From assembly GCF_014651515.1 (NCBI RefSeq), contig NZ_BMXA01000002.1, positions 124,001-188,000 of the forward strand: a stretch of 64,000 bases of DNA, read 5' to 3'. This document shows positions 44,329 to 53,835 of this stretch, in pieces (position 1 is the stretch's first letter; each line of letters begins with the position of its first letter). A model generated the notes under the pieces. The model was not told the origin of the DNA. It searched no databases and was given only the letters and a program-made list of their open reading frames with translations. The position numbers and the translations under genes were made by a program. Source of the DNA: Arenicella chitinivorans (GTDB taxonomy: Bacteria; Pseudomonadota; Gammaproteobacteria; Arenicellales; Arenicellaceae).

Positions 44329-44742
44329 ATGTCTACCAGCCAGGAACTTAAAGACGCAGGTTTAAAAACCACGCTACCACGCCTGCGAATTTTATCTATT
44401 TTAGAGAACGGCGAGCAGCGGCATTATACTGCCGAAGATGTCTACAAGGCCTTGCTGGATGCCGGCGAAGAAATCGCGTTTGCCACGGTATACCGGGTGC
44501 TGACCCAGTTTGAAAATGCGGGGTTAGTACTGCGGCATAACTTTGAAGGTGGTCGATCTGTATTTGAGTTGGACGATGGTGAGCATCATGACCATATGGT
44601 TTGTGTGAAGTGCAATACCGTGACCGAGTTTTACGATGCTGAGATCGAAGAGCGGCAGAAACGCGCGGCCGAGGCGCATAATTTCAAGCTCGAAGATCAT
44701 TCCTTGTATTTGTACGGAATGTGTTCCAACTGTCAATCTTAG
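44329..44742 (+). CDS. fur: Ferric uptake regulator Fur
   Basis: A 137-residue Fur from ATG 44329 (GGAAAC before it). DNA-binding winged helix with IAFATVYRVLTQFENAGLV; metal site HHDHMVCVKCNTV and a second Cys pair in YGMCSNCQS. Converges on the fbpB gene, overlapping it by four bases; the nearby fbpAB pair is preceded by a Fur box. Confidence 0.95.
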   Translation: MSTSQELKDAGLKTTLPRLRILSILENGEQRHYTAEDVYKALLDAGEEIAFATVYRVLTQFENAGLVLRHNFEGGRSVFELDDGEHHDHMVCVKCNTVTEFYDAEIEERQKRAAEAHNFKLEDHSLYLYGMCSNCQS

Positions 44743-46361
44743 TGCGTGTGGCGTTGAATTGCTTTGGTGAGCAGAATTACCGGGATCAATCCAGCACAGA
44801 TAATCGCCAACGATGCCAGGGAAGCATCAGCTAAACGTTCATCTGACGCGTACTCGTACGCGCGAACTGCCAAAGTATTGAAATTAAATGGACGCATTAT
44901 CAGTGTCGCTGGCAGTTCCTTCATCACGTCCACAAACACAAGCAATAGGGCGGTTAATAAACTGCCTTTGAGCATCGGAATATGAACTCGCTGTAGCACC
45001 TGCCAAGGCGTGCTACCCATCGACTTTGCGGCCTGGTCCATGGTTGGCGCGATGGCCTGTAAGCCCGCGTCCAATGACCCAAGAGCAACCGCCATAAAGC
45101 GCACCAGATAAGCGATGATCAGGGCGGCGAGTGTGCCGCTGAGAATCAGGCCGGTGGACAAGTTAAACTGCGTGCGAAACCAAGCATCTATCAGATTGTC
45201 CAATCGCGCTAATGGCACCAATGTGGCGACAGCGATGATGGTACCGGGTACGGCATACCCTAAACTAACGACTTGTTTGGCGAAGCGTGTGACGGGAGCC
45301 TGAGTGGTCCTGACCGCATACGTAACTAACAAACCAAGCGCGACCGCCAAAACCGCAGTCACGGTGGCGAGGCTGACGGTGTTAAATACCAACTGCCAAA
45401 ACTCCGACTGCCAAAGCTGAGCGTGCGATTGAATTGCCCAGATCAGAAGTTGTGACACAGGGACAATAAAACCGAGTGCAATCGGGATGCTTACCAAACA
45501 CACCGCGATAACGCGTTTAACGCCGTACAGTTGTTTTGGAGACGGTGCGGAGCTTTTACGTTTATCGTAGTACTGTGCCTGCTGGCGTGAACGTCGTTCG
45601 ATCACCAGTAGCACAACAACGAAGCCTAGCAGCACTAACGCCAGTTGCGCTGCATTGCTCACGCTGTCCATGCCAAACCAGGTACGGAATATGCCAGTAG
45701 TAAACGTATTTACTCCAAAATACGCGACCGTACCGTAATCGGCCAGTGTTTCCATCAGGGCTAGGCTTAGGCCGGCGATGACAGCGGGACGTGCGATGGG
45801 CAGTGTGATGCGCAGGAAGGCTTGTCTACGCGTATAACCCATCAGGGCAGCCACATCGCGGAAGTGTTGCGACTGACTTAAAAAAGCAGAACGTGCTAAT
45901 AGGTAGACATAAGGGTAAAGTACGCAACCCATGACCAGCATCGCACCGCTGAGTGAGCGAATTGGCGGGAACCAATAGTCGCCGACTGACCAGCCAAAGA
46001 CGTCCCGCAGCCAAGTCTGGATTGGGCCCGCAACGTCGAGCAATCCGGTGTATGAATACGCGCTGATGTAGGCAGGCATGGCTAAGGGTAGTAACAACGC
46101 CCAGTCAAAAAAACGGATGCCAGGAAAACGGTACTGCGTGACCAGCCATGCAGAGCCTACGCCTAGTGTAAGTGTGATGGCGGATACACCGAGCATCAAC
46201 AGGATCGAGTTGCGAACATACTCTGGCAGCACCGTGCTACTGAGGTGTTGCCAGAGCTGCATATTGGCCTGGCTACTGATAATCAGCAGCGCGATCAGCG
46301 GTAACAGCACCAGACTCGCGATTGCGAGACTGCTTGCTTGCCATTTGAAACCGCTGAACAT
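44739..46361 (-). CDS. fbpB: Ferric iron ABC transporter permease FbpB
   Basis: A 540-residue integral membrane protein with twelve helices arranged as two six-helix halves, each ending with an EAA loop (ALMGYTRRQAFLRITLPIARPAVIAGL, KSMGSTPWQVLQRVHIPMLKGSL). This is the fused permease of FbpB/AfuB ferric systems. Follows fbpA by nine bases. No ATPase gene in the window completes the transporter. Confidence 0.93.
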   Translation of the reverse strand: MFSGFKWQASSLAIASLVLLPLIALLIISSQANMQLWQHLSSTVLPEYVRNSILLMLGVSAITLTLGVGSAWLVTQYRFPGIRFFDWALLLPLAMPAYISAYSYTGLLDVAGPIQTWLRDVFGWSVGDYWFPPIRSLSGAMLVMGCVLYPYVYLLARSAFLSQSQHFRDVAALMGYTRRQAFLRITLPIARPAVIAGLSLALMETLADYGTVAYFGVNTFTTGIFRTWFGMDSVSNAAQLALVLLGFVVVLLVIERRSRQQAQYYDKRKSSAPSPKQLYGVKRVIAVCLVSIPIALGFIVPVSQLLIWAIQSHAQLWQSEFWQLVFNTVSLATVTAVLAVALGLLVTYAVRTTQAPVTRFAKQVVSLGYAVPGTIIAVATLVPLARLDNLIDAWFRTQFNLSTGLILSGTLAALIIAYLVRFMAVALGSLDAGLQAIAPTMDQAAKSMGSTPWQVLQRVHIPMLKGSLLTALLLVFVDVMKELPATLIMRPFNFNTLAVRAYEYASDERLADASLASLAIICAGLIPVILLTKAIQRHTH

Positions 46362-46370
46362 AGAAAAAAC

Positions 46371-47381
46371 TTATTTCCAACCAGCGCGGTCCATGAGTTT
46401 TACCGCTTCGGCATTATTTTCTCCGAGCTTTTCCAGCGGTAGCGCGTCGGCTTTGAACTTGCCCCATTTTGCCAGAATCGGGTGTATGTCTACACCCGGT
46501 TTGACCGGGTATTCAAAGTTGACATTCGCGTACAGGTGTTGTGCCTTATCGCTAGAGAGGTACTCGATCAGCTTGATGCCGTTGTCACTGTTTGGCGCGC
46601 TTTTGATCAACCCTGCACCACTGACGTTGACGTGAGTCCCGCGATCTTGTTGATTCGGCCAAATTACTGAGATCGCTTCACCTGCTGTGCGGTCATCGTC
46701 CGTTGCGCTGTCTGCCAGCATGTTGGCAAGGTAATAGGTGTTAGCGACCACCACAGAACACTGGCCGGCGGCCGCAGCACGAATCTGATCGCGATCACCA
46801 CCTTGAGGCTCGCGAGCCATATTGGCAACCAATCCCTTCGCCCAGGCTTCAACGTCGCTGGCCGACGCGTGAGCCAACATGGATGCCACCAATGACTGGT
46901 TATAAATATTGCCCGACGAGCGAATGCAAATTTGTCCAGCGAGCTCGGGTGCAACCAAGTCTTCATAGCTGGTGAGCGTAGATTCCGGTGCCTTAGCGGT
47001 AACCATGATTGGGCGCGCACGCAGTGATAAACCAAACCATGTATTATCGCCATCGCGATAATTGGCCGGGATGTTGTTGTGCAAAATCGCGGAATCAATG
47101 GGGGCGAACAGAGAGGCCTGTTTAGCTCGGTGCAGTCGACCTGCATCGGTAGTCAGTAGCACATCAGCGGGGCTATTAATCCCCTCACTTTTGATTCGCT
47201 CCAGTAGGGCATCCGCGCTGGCGGAAATAATATTTACCTTGATGCCGGTTTCTTGGGTGAACGCGTCCAGCAATGGTTTGATCAGCGCCTCTTTGCGAGC
47301 GGAGTAGAGATTTACCTCTGGGGTCGGTGAGGAACAAGAAACCAGAAGGCCAGCTAGGGCAATTAAAACAAGTTTTTTCAT
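46371..47381 (-). CDS. fbpA: Ferric iron-binding lipoprotein FbpA
   Basis: A 336-residue ferric-binding protein. Lipobox LLVSCSS at about residue 16 predicts a lipid anchor. Transferrin-like lobes show EVNLYSARKEALIKPLLDAF, TDAGRLHRA and the paired Tyr in NTYYLANML used for iron coordination. Preceded by a Fur box, so expression is iron-repressed. Confidence 0.93.
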   Translation of the reverse strand: MKKLVLIALAGLLVSCSSPTPEVNLYSARKEALIKPLLDAFTQETGIKVNIISASADALLERIKSEGINSPADVLLTTDAGRLHRAKQASLFAPIDSAILHNNIPANYRDGDNTWFGLSLRARPIMVTAKAPESTLTSYEDLVAPELAGQICIRSSGNIYNQSLVASMLAHASASDVEAWAKGLVANMAREPQGGDRDQIRAAAAGQCSVVVANTYYLANMLADSATDDDRTAGEAISVIWPNQQDRGTHVNVSGAGLIKSAPNSDNGIKLIEYLSSDKAQHLYANVNFEYPVKPGVDIHPILAKWGKFKADALPLEKLGENNAEAVKLMDRAGWK

Positions 47382-47403
47382 AAGAAATGGCTACTTAATG
47401 CGA

Positions 47404-47422
47404 ATAAATGAGAATCATTCGC
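47404..47422. promoter_or_regulatory. Fur box upstream of fbpA
   Basis: The 19-base site ATAAATGAGAATCATTCGC matches the Fur consensus at 13 of 19 positions, with the invariant ATCATT core. It is 22 bases before the fbpA ATG and overlaps where the promoter should be. The Fur gene is three kilobases away. Confidence 0.8.
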
Positions 47423-47617
47423 ATTTTTATGCATCGGCGATGGGATTGCAAGATAATACCCTGTTTAGAGACAAAAAAAGGCCCGAATTGGGTGCCAACT
47501 TCGCGCCTTGATTACCGTATAATGTGGCGATTGATTAACCTTGGCGCAGGACAGAGTCGTTCCGCGTATTCGCGCACACCGGATACCCGCGCCAACTTGA
47601 CACGTTTGGAGAATTCC

Positions 47618-48004
47618 ATGAGCGAAACACCTGATGATTTATTGTACGCCTCTTCACACGAATGGGCGCGACGATTAGACGACGATATAGTGGAAGTAGG
47701 CATTTCCGACTACGCACAAGAAGCCCTGGGCGATGTCGTGTATGTCGAATTGCCCGAAGTGGGCAGTGACGTGTCTGCCGGCGAAGAGTGCTGTGCAGTT
47801 GAGTCTGTGAAAGCCGCATCCGATATCTATGCGCCAGTTAGTGGTGAGATCGTGGCCGTCAATGAGGAACTGGATGGTGAGCCTGAGTTGTTAAACGAGT
47901 CGCCCTATGAATCCGGTTGGATGTTTCGCATCAAGGCCAGCGATTTATCCGAGCTTGAGGGTTTGTTGTCGGCTGAGGCTTACCTGTCTCAAGTGGACGA
48001 CTAA
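47618..48004 (+). CDS. gcvH: Glycine cleavage system H protein
   Basis: A 128-residue lipoyl carrier from ATG 47618 (GGAGAAT before it). [34 protein letters not shown] and the lipoyl-lysine motif [15 protein letters not shown] are intact. The P and T proteins are not nearby, so gcvH stands alone. A possible -10 (TATAAT, about 47517) is present. Confidence 0.95.
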   Translation: MSETPDDLLYASSHEWARRLDDDIVEVGISDYAQEALGDVVYVELPEVGSDVSAGEECCAVESVKAASDIYAPVSGEIVAVNEELDGEPELLNESPYESGWMFRIKASDLSELEGLLSAEAYLSQVDD

Positions 48005-48071
48005 GTCGCCCGTTTAAACCCGTAACACTAAACATAAGAACAGCGGACGCTGTTTACAGAGGATCTTTTTC

Positions 48072-48566
48072 ATGCAAGTAACGTTAAAAGGTAATGCGGT
48101 TAACCTAACCGGTGACTTCCCGACTGTTGGCAGCGACGCACCTGCGTTCACCCTAACCACAGCCAGCTTGGCAGATGTGGGGCTGGATGACTACGCGGGT
48201 AAAAAGAAAGTTATCAGCATTGTGCCTAGTCTGGATACTGCCGTGTGCGCGACATCAACACAGAAATTCAACGCCCAGGTTGCTGACAAAGAGAACGTTC
48301 AGCTGCTGGTTGTCTCCGGCGATCTGCCGTTTGCTGCGGGGCGTTTCTGCGAAGCCAATTCGGCGCAGGACACGGTCACACTGTCGACCATGCGTAACAC
48401 CACATTTGCGAGCGATTATGGCGTACTGATGGCGGATGGTCCGCTGGCTGGTTTGACCGCACGTGCCGTGGTAGTGCTCGATGAAAACAACAAAGTCACC
48501 TATGCTCAGCTGGTGCCTGAAATCACGCAGGAGCCGGATTACGACGCTGCGTTAGCCGCACTCTAA
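48072..48566 (+). CDS. tpx: Thiol peroxidase Tpx
   Basis: A 164-residue atypical two-Cys peroxiredoxin. Peroxidatic Cys in [15 protein letters not shown], resolving Cys in [12 protein letters not shown]. Reduces hydroperoxides using thioredoxin. GAGGATC is just before the ATG; a small hairpin AACAGCGGACGCTGTT lies at about 48039 in the leader. Confidence 0.96.
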   Translation: MQVTLKGNAVNLTGDFPTVGSDAPAFTLTTASLADVGLDDYAGKKKVISIVPSLDTAVCATSTQKFNAQVADKENVQLLVVSGDLPFAAGRFCEANSAQDTVTLSTMRNTTFASDYGVLMADGPLAGLTARAVVVLDENNKVTYAQLVPEITQEPDYDAALAAL

Positions 48567-48652
48567 ATCGATAGATCTATCTTCAATGACCATGCCGCGT
48601 CAGCTTAACTGGCTCGGCATGGCGTCTCTGAATCAATTCAAAGGAGTTATCT

Positions 48653-49582
48653 TTGAAAACCTTGATAACAGGTTCCATGGCGTTCGACACCATCATGGTG
48701 TTTGAAGATCATTTTAAGAACCACATTTTACCAGACCAGACACATATCCTGAATGTGTCATTTTTGGTCCCTCAATTGACCCGCTTTTACGGTGGATGCG
48801 CCGGTAATATTGCATACACACTTAAGTTGCTGGGTGGGGATCCGGTCATTATGGCGACCGTTGGCGAGGATTTTGGGCCGTATCAACGCTATCTTGCTGA
48901 ACGCGGACTTACGTCAGACCACATAAAGGTGATCAAAGACAGCTTTACCGCTCAGGCGTTTATTACCACTGATATTGCGAATAACCAGATCAATGCTTTT
49001 CACCCAGGTGCGATGAATGACGCGCACCAGAATCATGTTGCTGATGCGCAGAATGTGGCGTTTGGGATTATCAGTCCTGATGGCGCAGATGCCATGATCC
49101 AGCATGCCAAAGAGTTTGCTGAGCAGGCGATTCCGTTTATCTTTGATCCAGGTCAACAGTTACCGCGCTTTGATGGTGAACAGCTGCGAACATTTATTTC
49201 GCAGGCCACGTACGCCGTGGTCAATGACTATGAGAGTGAGTTGCTGTTGGATCGCACGGGTCTGAGTTGCGCAGAGATCGCTGCGCAACTGGATGCCTTT
49301 GTGATTACACGCGGCGCTGAAGGGTCAGAAGTATACACGCAGGGTGACGTGTTCCATGTGCCGGCGGCGGCAATCAGTCAGGCAGTTGACCCAACCGGTT
49401 GCGGCGATGCCTACCGTGCTGGCGTGCTGTACGGGCTGACTTTAGGCAAAGACTGGAAAACCTGCGCACAGCTAGGTTCAGTTTGCGGTGCGATCAAGAT
49501 AGAGCACCATGGAACACAAAGTCACGATTTTACCTCTGACCAGTTCGCACAGCGTTACGCTGATGCGTTTGGTGCATTGTAG
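48653..49582 (+). CDS. PfkB-family sugar/nucleoside kinase with TTG start
   Basis: A 309-residue ribokinase-fold enzyme. N-terminal TGSMAFDTIMVFEDHF and GGCAGNIAYTLKLLGG, C-terminal anion hole DPTGCGDAYRAGVLYGL. Substrate is unassigned (adenosine or sugar type). The TTG at 48653 is six bases after a perfect AAGGAG, so it is the start; the first ATG would cut the fold. Confidence 0.88.
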   Translation: MKTLITGSMAFDTIMVFEDHFKNHILPDQTHILNVSFLVPQLTRFYGGCAGNIAYTLKLLGGDPVIMATVGEDFGPYQRYLAERGLTSDHIKVIKDSFTAQAFITTDIANNQINAFHPGAMNDAHQNHVADAQNVAFGIISPDGADAMIQHAKEFAEQAIPFIFDPGQQLPRFDGEQLRTFISQATYAVVNDYESELLLDRTGLSCAEIAAQLDAFVITRGAEGSEVYTQGDVFHVPAAAISQAVDPTGCGDAYRAGVLYGLTLGKDWKTCAQLGSVCGAIKIEHHGTQSHDFTSDQFAQRYADAFGAL

Positions 49583-49599
49583 TTACCCAAGTCAAGCCC

Positions 49600-50391
49600 A
49601 TGTTAGTGCATCCCAATTTTGATCCAGTTGCGTTCAGTATCGGCCCCTTGTCGGTGCATTGGTACGGAATTATGTACTTATGCGCGTTCGCCAGCGTATA
49701 TATTTTGTTGCACTACCGTCTCAGCCACTATCCGCGCTACCGTGAATCAGGTTGGAGCCCGGATCGAATTTCGGATCTGATTTTCTATGGTGTGTTAGGT
49801 GCTGTCATCGGTGGCCGACTAGGGTATGTACTGTTTTATAAGCCCGATTATTACTTACATAACCTGTTGGAAGTATTCTTCATACATCAGGGAGGCATGT
49901 CATTTCACGGTGGCTTACTGGGTGTTATCGCGGTGGCTTATGTCTACAGTCGCAAATCCAAAATTGGATTTCTAGCCATTGGTGATTTTGTTGCACCGGT
50001 AGCCCCCTTGGGACTCTTTTTTGGACGTATGGGGAATTTTATTAACCAGGAACTCTGGGGCAAGGTGACCACCGTGCCTTGGGGTATGGTTTTTAGCAAC
50101 GGTGGTCCTAAATCACGCCACCCTTCGATGTTGTATGAGGCATTTTTAGAAGGTTTGCTGCTTTGGGTGGTGATTTGGTTGGTCGCGCGTAAACCGCGTC
50201 ATGCAGGCATGCTGTCGGGGTTATTTTTGATCGGCTATGCGGTGTCCCGTATCCTTGTCGAGTTCGTGCGTGTTCCTGACGAACATCTAAATTATCTATT
50301 ATTTGACTGGGTTACCATGGGGCAAGTGTTAAGCTTGCCTATGTTATTATTAGGCTTGTTTCTGGTTTTTCGCCAACCCAATAAACACTAG
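49600..50391 (+). CDS. lgt: Prolipoprotein diacylglyceryl transferase
   Basis: A 263-residue inner-membrane enzyme that adds diacylglycerol to the lipobox Cys. Features: HWYGIMYL, GGRLGYVLFY, GGMSFHGGLLGV, FFGRMGNFINQELWG (GRxGNFxNxE signature) and RHPSMLYEAFLEG. Followed by a DUF4124 protein and lnt, the last enzyme of the same pathway. Confidence 0.96.
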   Translation: MLVHPNFDPVAFSIGPLSVHWYGIMYLCAFASVYILLHYRLSHYPRYRESGWSPDRISDLIFYGVLGAVIGGRLGYVLFYKPDYYLHNLLEVFFIHQGGMSFHGGLLGVIAVAYVYSRKSKIGFLAIGDFVAPVAPLGLFFGRMGNFINQELWGKVTTVPWGMVFSNGGPKSRHPSMLYEAFLEGLLLWVVIWLVARKPRHAGMLSGLFLIGYAVSRILVEFVRVPDEHLNYLLFDWVTMGQVLSLPMLLLGLFLVFRQPNKH

Positions 50392-50400
50392 GAGTTGCAC

Positions 50401-51042
50401 ATGAACGAAATTGTCCCAACTAAGCGCCTTGGCAACCGCAAATCCCCCATTGCAGTGCTCGGCGGTTTGATGCTGATCTTGCTGTTGCCAGCCACATCGC
50501 ATGCGATCAAAAAGTGTCAGGATGCCGATGGAAACTGGCATTACGGAGATACCGCCGTTGACGAATGTGAGCGATCCAAGGTAACAACCTTGAATAGCCG
50601 TGGCTTTATAAGCTCTGAGGATGAAGCACCTAAAACCGCGGAGGAGTTGGCGGCAGAAGAAGCTTCGTTGGCGAAAGAGCGAGCGGAAGAGCAGCGGGTC
50701 GCGGATGAAAAGGCGGAGCGTGAGCGCTTGTTGAGTATCTACCAAACTGAAGCAGATATTGATCGCCAGTTGGATAACCAGATCTACTCCGTGGACAGCA
50801 GTATCGCGGTACATAAAGTTTATCTAAAAGGTATGAAGGACAAGGTTGAGCGATTAACTAAGAAGAAAGCTAGTCAAAATGGCTCACCGGCGGCTCGAAC
50901 GCAAGGCGAGATCGATCAAGCCAAAGCGAAGATCGAAGAGTCCGAAGCAGAACTCAAGCACTTGGATGAGCAAAAGCAGGCAATTCAAGCTCGGTTCGCG
51001 CGCGAAAAAGAGTTGTTTCGTTCTATAAAAGAAGGTGCATAA
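50401..51042 (+). CDS. DUF4124-domain secreted coiled-coil protein
   Basis: A 213-residue exported protein: N-terminal hydrophobic signal (LLLPATSHA), then DUF4124 with IKKCQDADGNWHYGDTAVDEC, then a long charged coiled coil (EELAAEEASLAKERAEEQRVADEKAERERL). GGAG six bases before ATG 50401 fixes the start. No function is known for DUF4124; it sits between lgt and lnt. Confidence 0.85.
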   Translation: MNEIVPTKRLGNRKSPIAVLGGLMLILLLPATSHAIKKCQDADGNWHYGDTAVDECERSKVTTLNSRGFISSEDEAPKTAEELAAEEASLAKERAEEQRVADEKAERERLLSIYQTEADIDRQLDNQIYSVDSSIAVHKVYLKGMKDKVERLTKKKASQNGSPAARTQGEIDQAKAKIEESEAELKHLDEQKQAIQARFAREKELFRSIKEGA

Positions 51043-51063
51043 CCTGCCCTAGAGGTCTTTAGT

Positions 51064-52572
51064 GTGAATTTGATTCAGGGTTGGAAGGGATTCCTGCTGA
51101 GTGTGATGAGCGGTGCTGCGCTGGTACTCGCTTTCGCACCGTTTAAATTTTGGTTCGTCGCGCCGCTCTCACTCGCGGCGTTTTTTCTACTTTTATTGCC
51201 AGTCTCTGCGGGCGCCGCTGCTTGGCGAGGTTATGGGTTTGGGTTGGGACTCTATGGTGCAGGTGTGTCCTGGGTCTATGTTTCTCTATCTACTTTCGGC
51301 GGGATGCCCCTCTGGATGGGCAGTATCGCTGTGCTCGGCTTCGCCAGTCTGTTAGCTGGTTTTATCGCGGTGATGTCGTATCTGGTTGCTCGACTTTTCC
51401 CAGCTCGGTCTTGGTATCGCTTCTTGGTCTTGCCAGTAATCTGGATTGTGTTTGAGTGGCTAAAGAGCTGGGTGCTGACGGGTTTTCCCTGGCTGGATAT
51501 TGGGTACACAGTAGTGGATACCTGGTTGGCGGCGTGGGCACCGATCGGCGGGATCTATTTGGTCAGTTTTTTGGTGGCTGCACTGGCGGCTGCTTTGGCA
51601 GCCAGTTTACTTTATCGCTCGCGGTCAGCCATGCTCGTTTTGCCCATGATTGTTTTTGCGTCTTGGCTTGTGAACATGGTTGACTGGAGTGAGCCGAGCC
51701 CATATGCGTTGAAAGTCGGCGTGATTCAGGCAAATGTATCGATTGATGAAAAATGGGAGCCGGATTATCGACGCGCAGTAATTGATAATTATCGTTCAGT
51801 CTTGCGTGCGTTAAAGGATCAGCAGAAGGTCGATTTAGTCGTGTTGCCTGAAACTGCGATTCCGATGCACTTGCAGTATCTGGATTTGGGATTTTGGGAG
51901 TCCTTGGTGCCGCAAGGCACCGCTGTTTTGGCTGGTGTAATCGATACCCCGAGCTTGTTGACCGAACCTTCTAATTTTGACGAGAGTTATAATGCCGCTT
52001 TTTTTACCTGTGGGCAGACCGAACCGTTACAGGTTTATCGCAAGCGGCACTTGGTACCGTTTGGTGAATATTTGCCTTTGCGCTTTCTGTTTCAATGGGT
52101 GCTCGATTACCTTAACCTGCCCATGTCCGATTTTTCAGCGTGGCAGGGTGATCAGGCGTTAAGTTGTGGTGACCAGATCAAGGTCGGTCTATCGATTTGT
52201 TATGAGGATGCCTTCGCGAATGAGTATCGCCAGTCGCTGGGGGCCGCCACGGTATTGGTGAATATCAGTGAAGATGCCTGGTTCGGTGACTCGTTTGCGC
52301 CGCATCAGCGTTTACAGATGGCGCAAATGCGGGCGAGGGAGCTGGCACGGCCGATGGTACGCAGTGCCAACTCAGGTCCGTCTGCGTTTATTGATTATCG
52401 GGGCCGAATTGAGTCGATCAGTGGGCAGTTTGCCCCAGCGACCTTGGTGCAGTATGTCCAACCACAAACTGGGACTACTTGGTTCCTGCGATTTGGGAAC
52501 TGGTTCGTGTATGTAATGTTGGCGTTATTAGGTGTGATCGGTCTACGCCAATGGGCACGCAGAGCAAGCTAA
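51064..52572 (+). CDS. lnt: Apolipoprotein N-acyltransferase
   Basis: A 502-residue enzyme that N-acylates lipoproteins. N-terminal helices, then a nitrilase domain with VLPETAIP (Glu), YRKRHLVPFGEYLPLR (Lys) and SICYEDAFANEY (catalytic Cys). GTG start. Two bases from the convergent gspC gene. Confidence 0.95.
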   Translation: MNLIQGWKGFLLSVMSGAALVLAFAPFKFWFVAPLSLAAFFLLLLPVSAGAAAWRGYGFGLGLYGAGVSWVYVSLSTFGGMPLWMGSIAVLGFASLLAGFIAVMSYLVARLFPARSWYRFLVLPVIWIVFEWLKSWVLTGFPWLDIGYTVVDTWLAAWAPIGGIYLVSFLVAALAAALAASLLYRSRSAMLVLPMIVFASWLVNMVDWSEPSPYALKVGVIQANVSIDEKWEPDYRRAVIDNYRSVLRALKDQQKVDLVVLPETAIPMHLQYLDLGFWESLVPQGTAVLAGVIDTPSLLTEPSNFDESYNAAFFTCGQTEPLQVYRKRHLVPFGEYLPLRFLFQWVLDYLNLPMSDFSAWQGDQALSCGDQIKVGLSICYEDAFANEYRQSLGAATVLVNISEDAWFGDSFAPHQRLQMAQMRARELARPMVRSANSGPSAFIDYRGRIESISGQFAPATLVQYVQPQTGTTWFLRFGNWFVYVMLALLGVIGLRQWARRAS

Positions 52573-52573
52573 C

Positions 52574-53272
52574 TTATATTTCACCCATCTTGCGCAGTGC
52601 TTTATCCAATCCACTGAAATTTGGTCGCCGTACTTTTCTCGGTGCGCCATTATTCGATTGTGGTTTGCGACGAACCTGGTTCAAGGTCTCACTACCGCCA
52701 GTGCTTGATTGAAACCGTGATGGAACGCTGCCGCGATCGACATAAGAGGCTTGTTGTACTAGAAACGGCTCCAGTTCTTCGGCTTTTTTGACTACCAAAG
52801 CTAGGCTCTCAGTTGCACCAGCACGATCAAGTAATACCTCTGAATTTCGAATTTCTTTGATCGAGGCACCTGCGCCTTTAATTTTTTCGCCGACCGCATA
52901 CAGCTCGGCTTTTTTGTTGCCGGACGTGATGATGGCGCGTGCCATTCCGCCACTACTATCCCAGAGAATTCCCTGCAATTTGAGATTCAATGTTGTCTTA
53001 ACGATGGGTTTTTCTTTGACCTTCACGACCTCTGAGCCGAATAAGTTAGCGCGCACAATTGTCTGGGCTTGATACGTTGCACGTGCCGTTCGTTGCAGCG
53101 GGGCAATTTTCTGTGGCGTATAATTTTGTATGCGAACCGTATGTTGCTGGTAGGCGTCCCAGGCAACGCTGGTGGCAACTAGGACTAAGCATAAGGCCCC
53201 GAACACCCAAGCGATTAATGTACCGTGGCGTTGCCAGATTCGACTGGATGAAATGGAGTTCAGAGCGTTCAT
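52574..53272 (-). CDS. gspC: GspC-like type II secretion protein
   Basis: A 232-residue protein with a transmembrane segment at about residues 18-38 and a periplasmic homology region (NLKLQGILWDSSGGMARAIITSGNKK, LYAVGEKIKGAGASIKEI), the GspC/PilP HR domain. It lacks the PDZ domain and the tail is basic and disordered. Other type II genes are not nearby. Confidence 0.8.
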   Translation of the reverse strand: MNALNSISSSRIWQRHGTLIAWVFGALCLVLVATSVAWDAYQQHTVRIQNYTPQKIAPLQRTARATYQAQTIVRANLFGSEVVKVKEKPIVKTTLNLKLQGILWDSSGGMARAIITSGNKKAELYAVGEKIKGAGASIKEIRNSEVLLDRAGATESLALVVKKAEELEPFLVQQASYVDRGSVPSRFQSSTGGSETLNQVRRKPQSNNGAPRKVRRPNFSGLDKALRKMGEI

Positions 53273-53374
53273 AGTCTATAGTTTACCTGATTCTCAAGCG
53301 TAGCCAACTCTATTCACAGTTGCTGTGAACGCCGCGCGCCGCTGTCGTACTCGCTAAAAAGGTGGTTTAAATTC

Positions 53375-53800
53375 GTGAAAATTGCTAAATTTCAATCACT
53401 TAGCAGACGCCAAAAGTGCTGGATGTGGTCGGCGTATTGGCGATTATGGGGCGTTTGGTGGTGCATTAAATTAAAGCAAGGTGCTTGGTTGAACACCAAA
53501 TTGGATTTGACTGACACGGTTGATGCAGAAGTGGGCTCGGATGCAATTAAGACCGCGAGTCAGGTGCATGAGTCGGTGCGCTTGGCGGCGCGCTTGCATT
53601 GGTTGCCTCTGGCGTGTTTACCCAAGTCGATCGTGTTACTCGATATGCTGCAAACTATGGGTATTCCAGCGTGTCTCAAACTTGGCGTGAATAAACGCGA
53701 ACAACAGTTTGCAAGCCATGCTTGGGTACAAGTAGGGAGCGCGATGATTGGCGAGCCAGAACACGTCAAAGATCGGTTTATAGAAATCCACCACCGCTGA
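53375..53800 (+). CDS. Lasso-peptide B2-type transglutaminase-like protein (orphan)
   Basis: A 141-residue protein of the PF13471 (lasso B2/Transglut_core3) family. It has ARLHWLPLACLPKSIVLLDML, where the Cys is catalytic, GIPACLKLGVNKREQQF and SHAWVQVG, providing the His. GTG start. In lasso clusters this protease cleaves the precursor leader; no cyclase, precursor or RRE gene is nearby, so it may serve another peptide. Confidence 0.85.
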   Translation: MKIAKFQSLSRRQKCWMWSAYWRLWGVWWCIKLKQGAWLNTKLDLTDTVDAEVGSDAIKTASQVHESVRLAARLHWLPLACLPKSIVLLDMLQTMGIPACLKLGVNKREQQFASHAWVQVGSAMIGEPEHVKDRFIEIHHR

Positions 53801-53835
53801 GCAGGCTGAATCGCGTTTGAAAAAAAAGCGGCGTT

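Noticed and set aside
47428..47617. Glycine riboswitch upstream of gcvH
   Set aside because: The leader has no tandem glycine-aptamer core motifs.
48590..48625. CCATGCCG/CGGCATGG hairpin after tpx as terminator
   Set aside because: No T-run follows, so a terminator is not supported.
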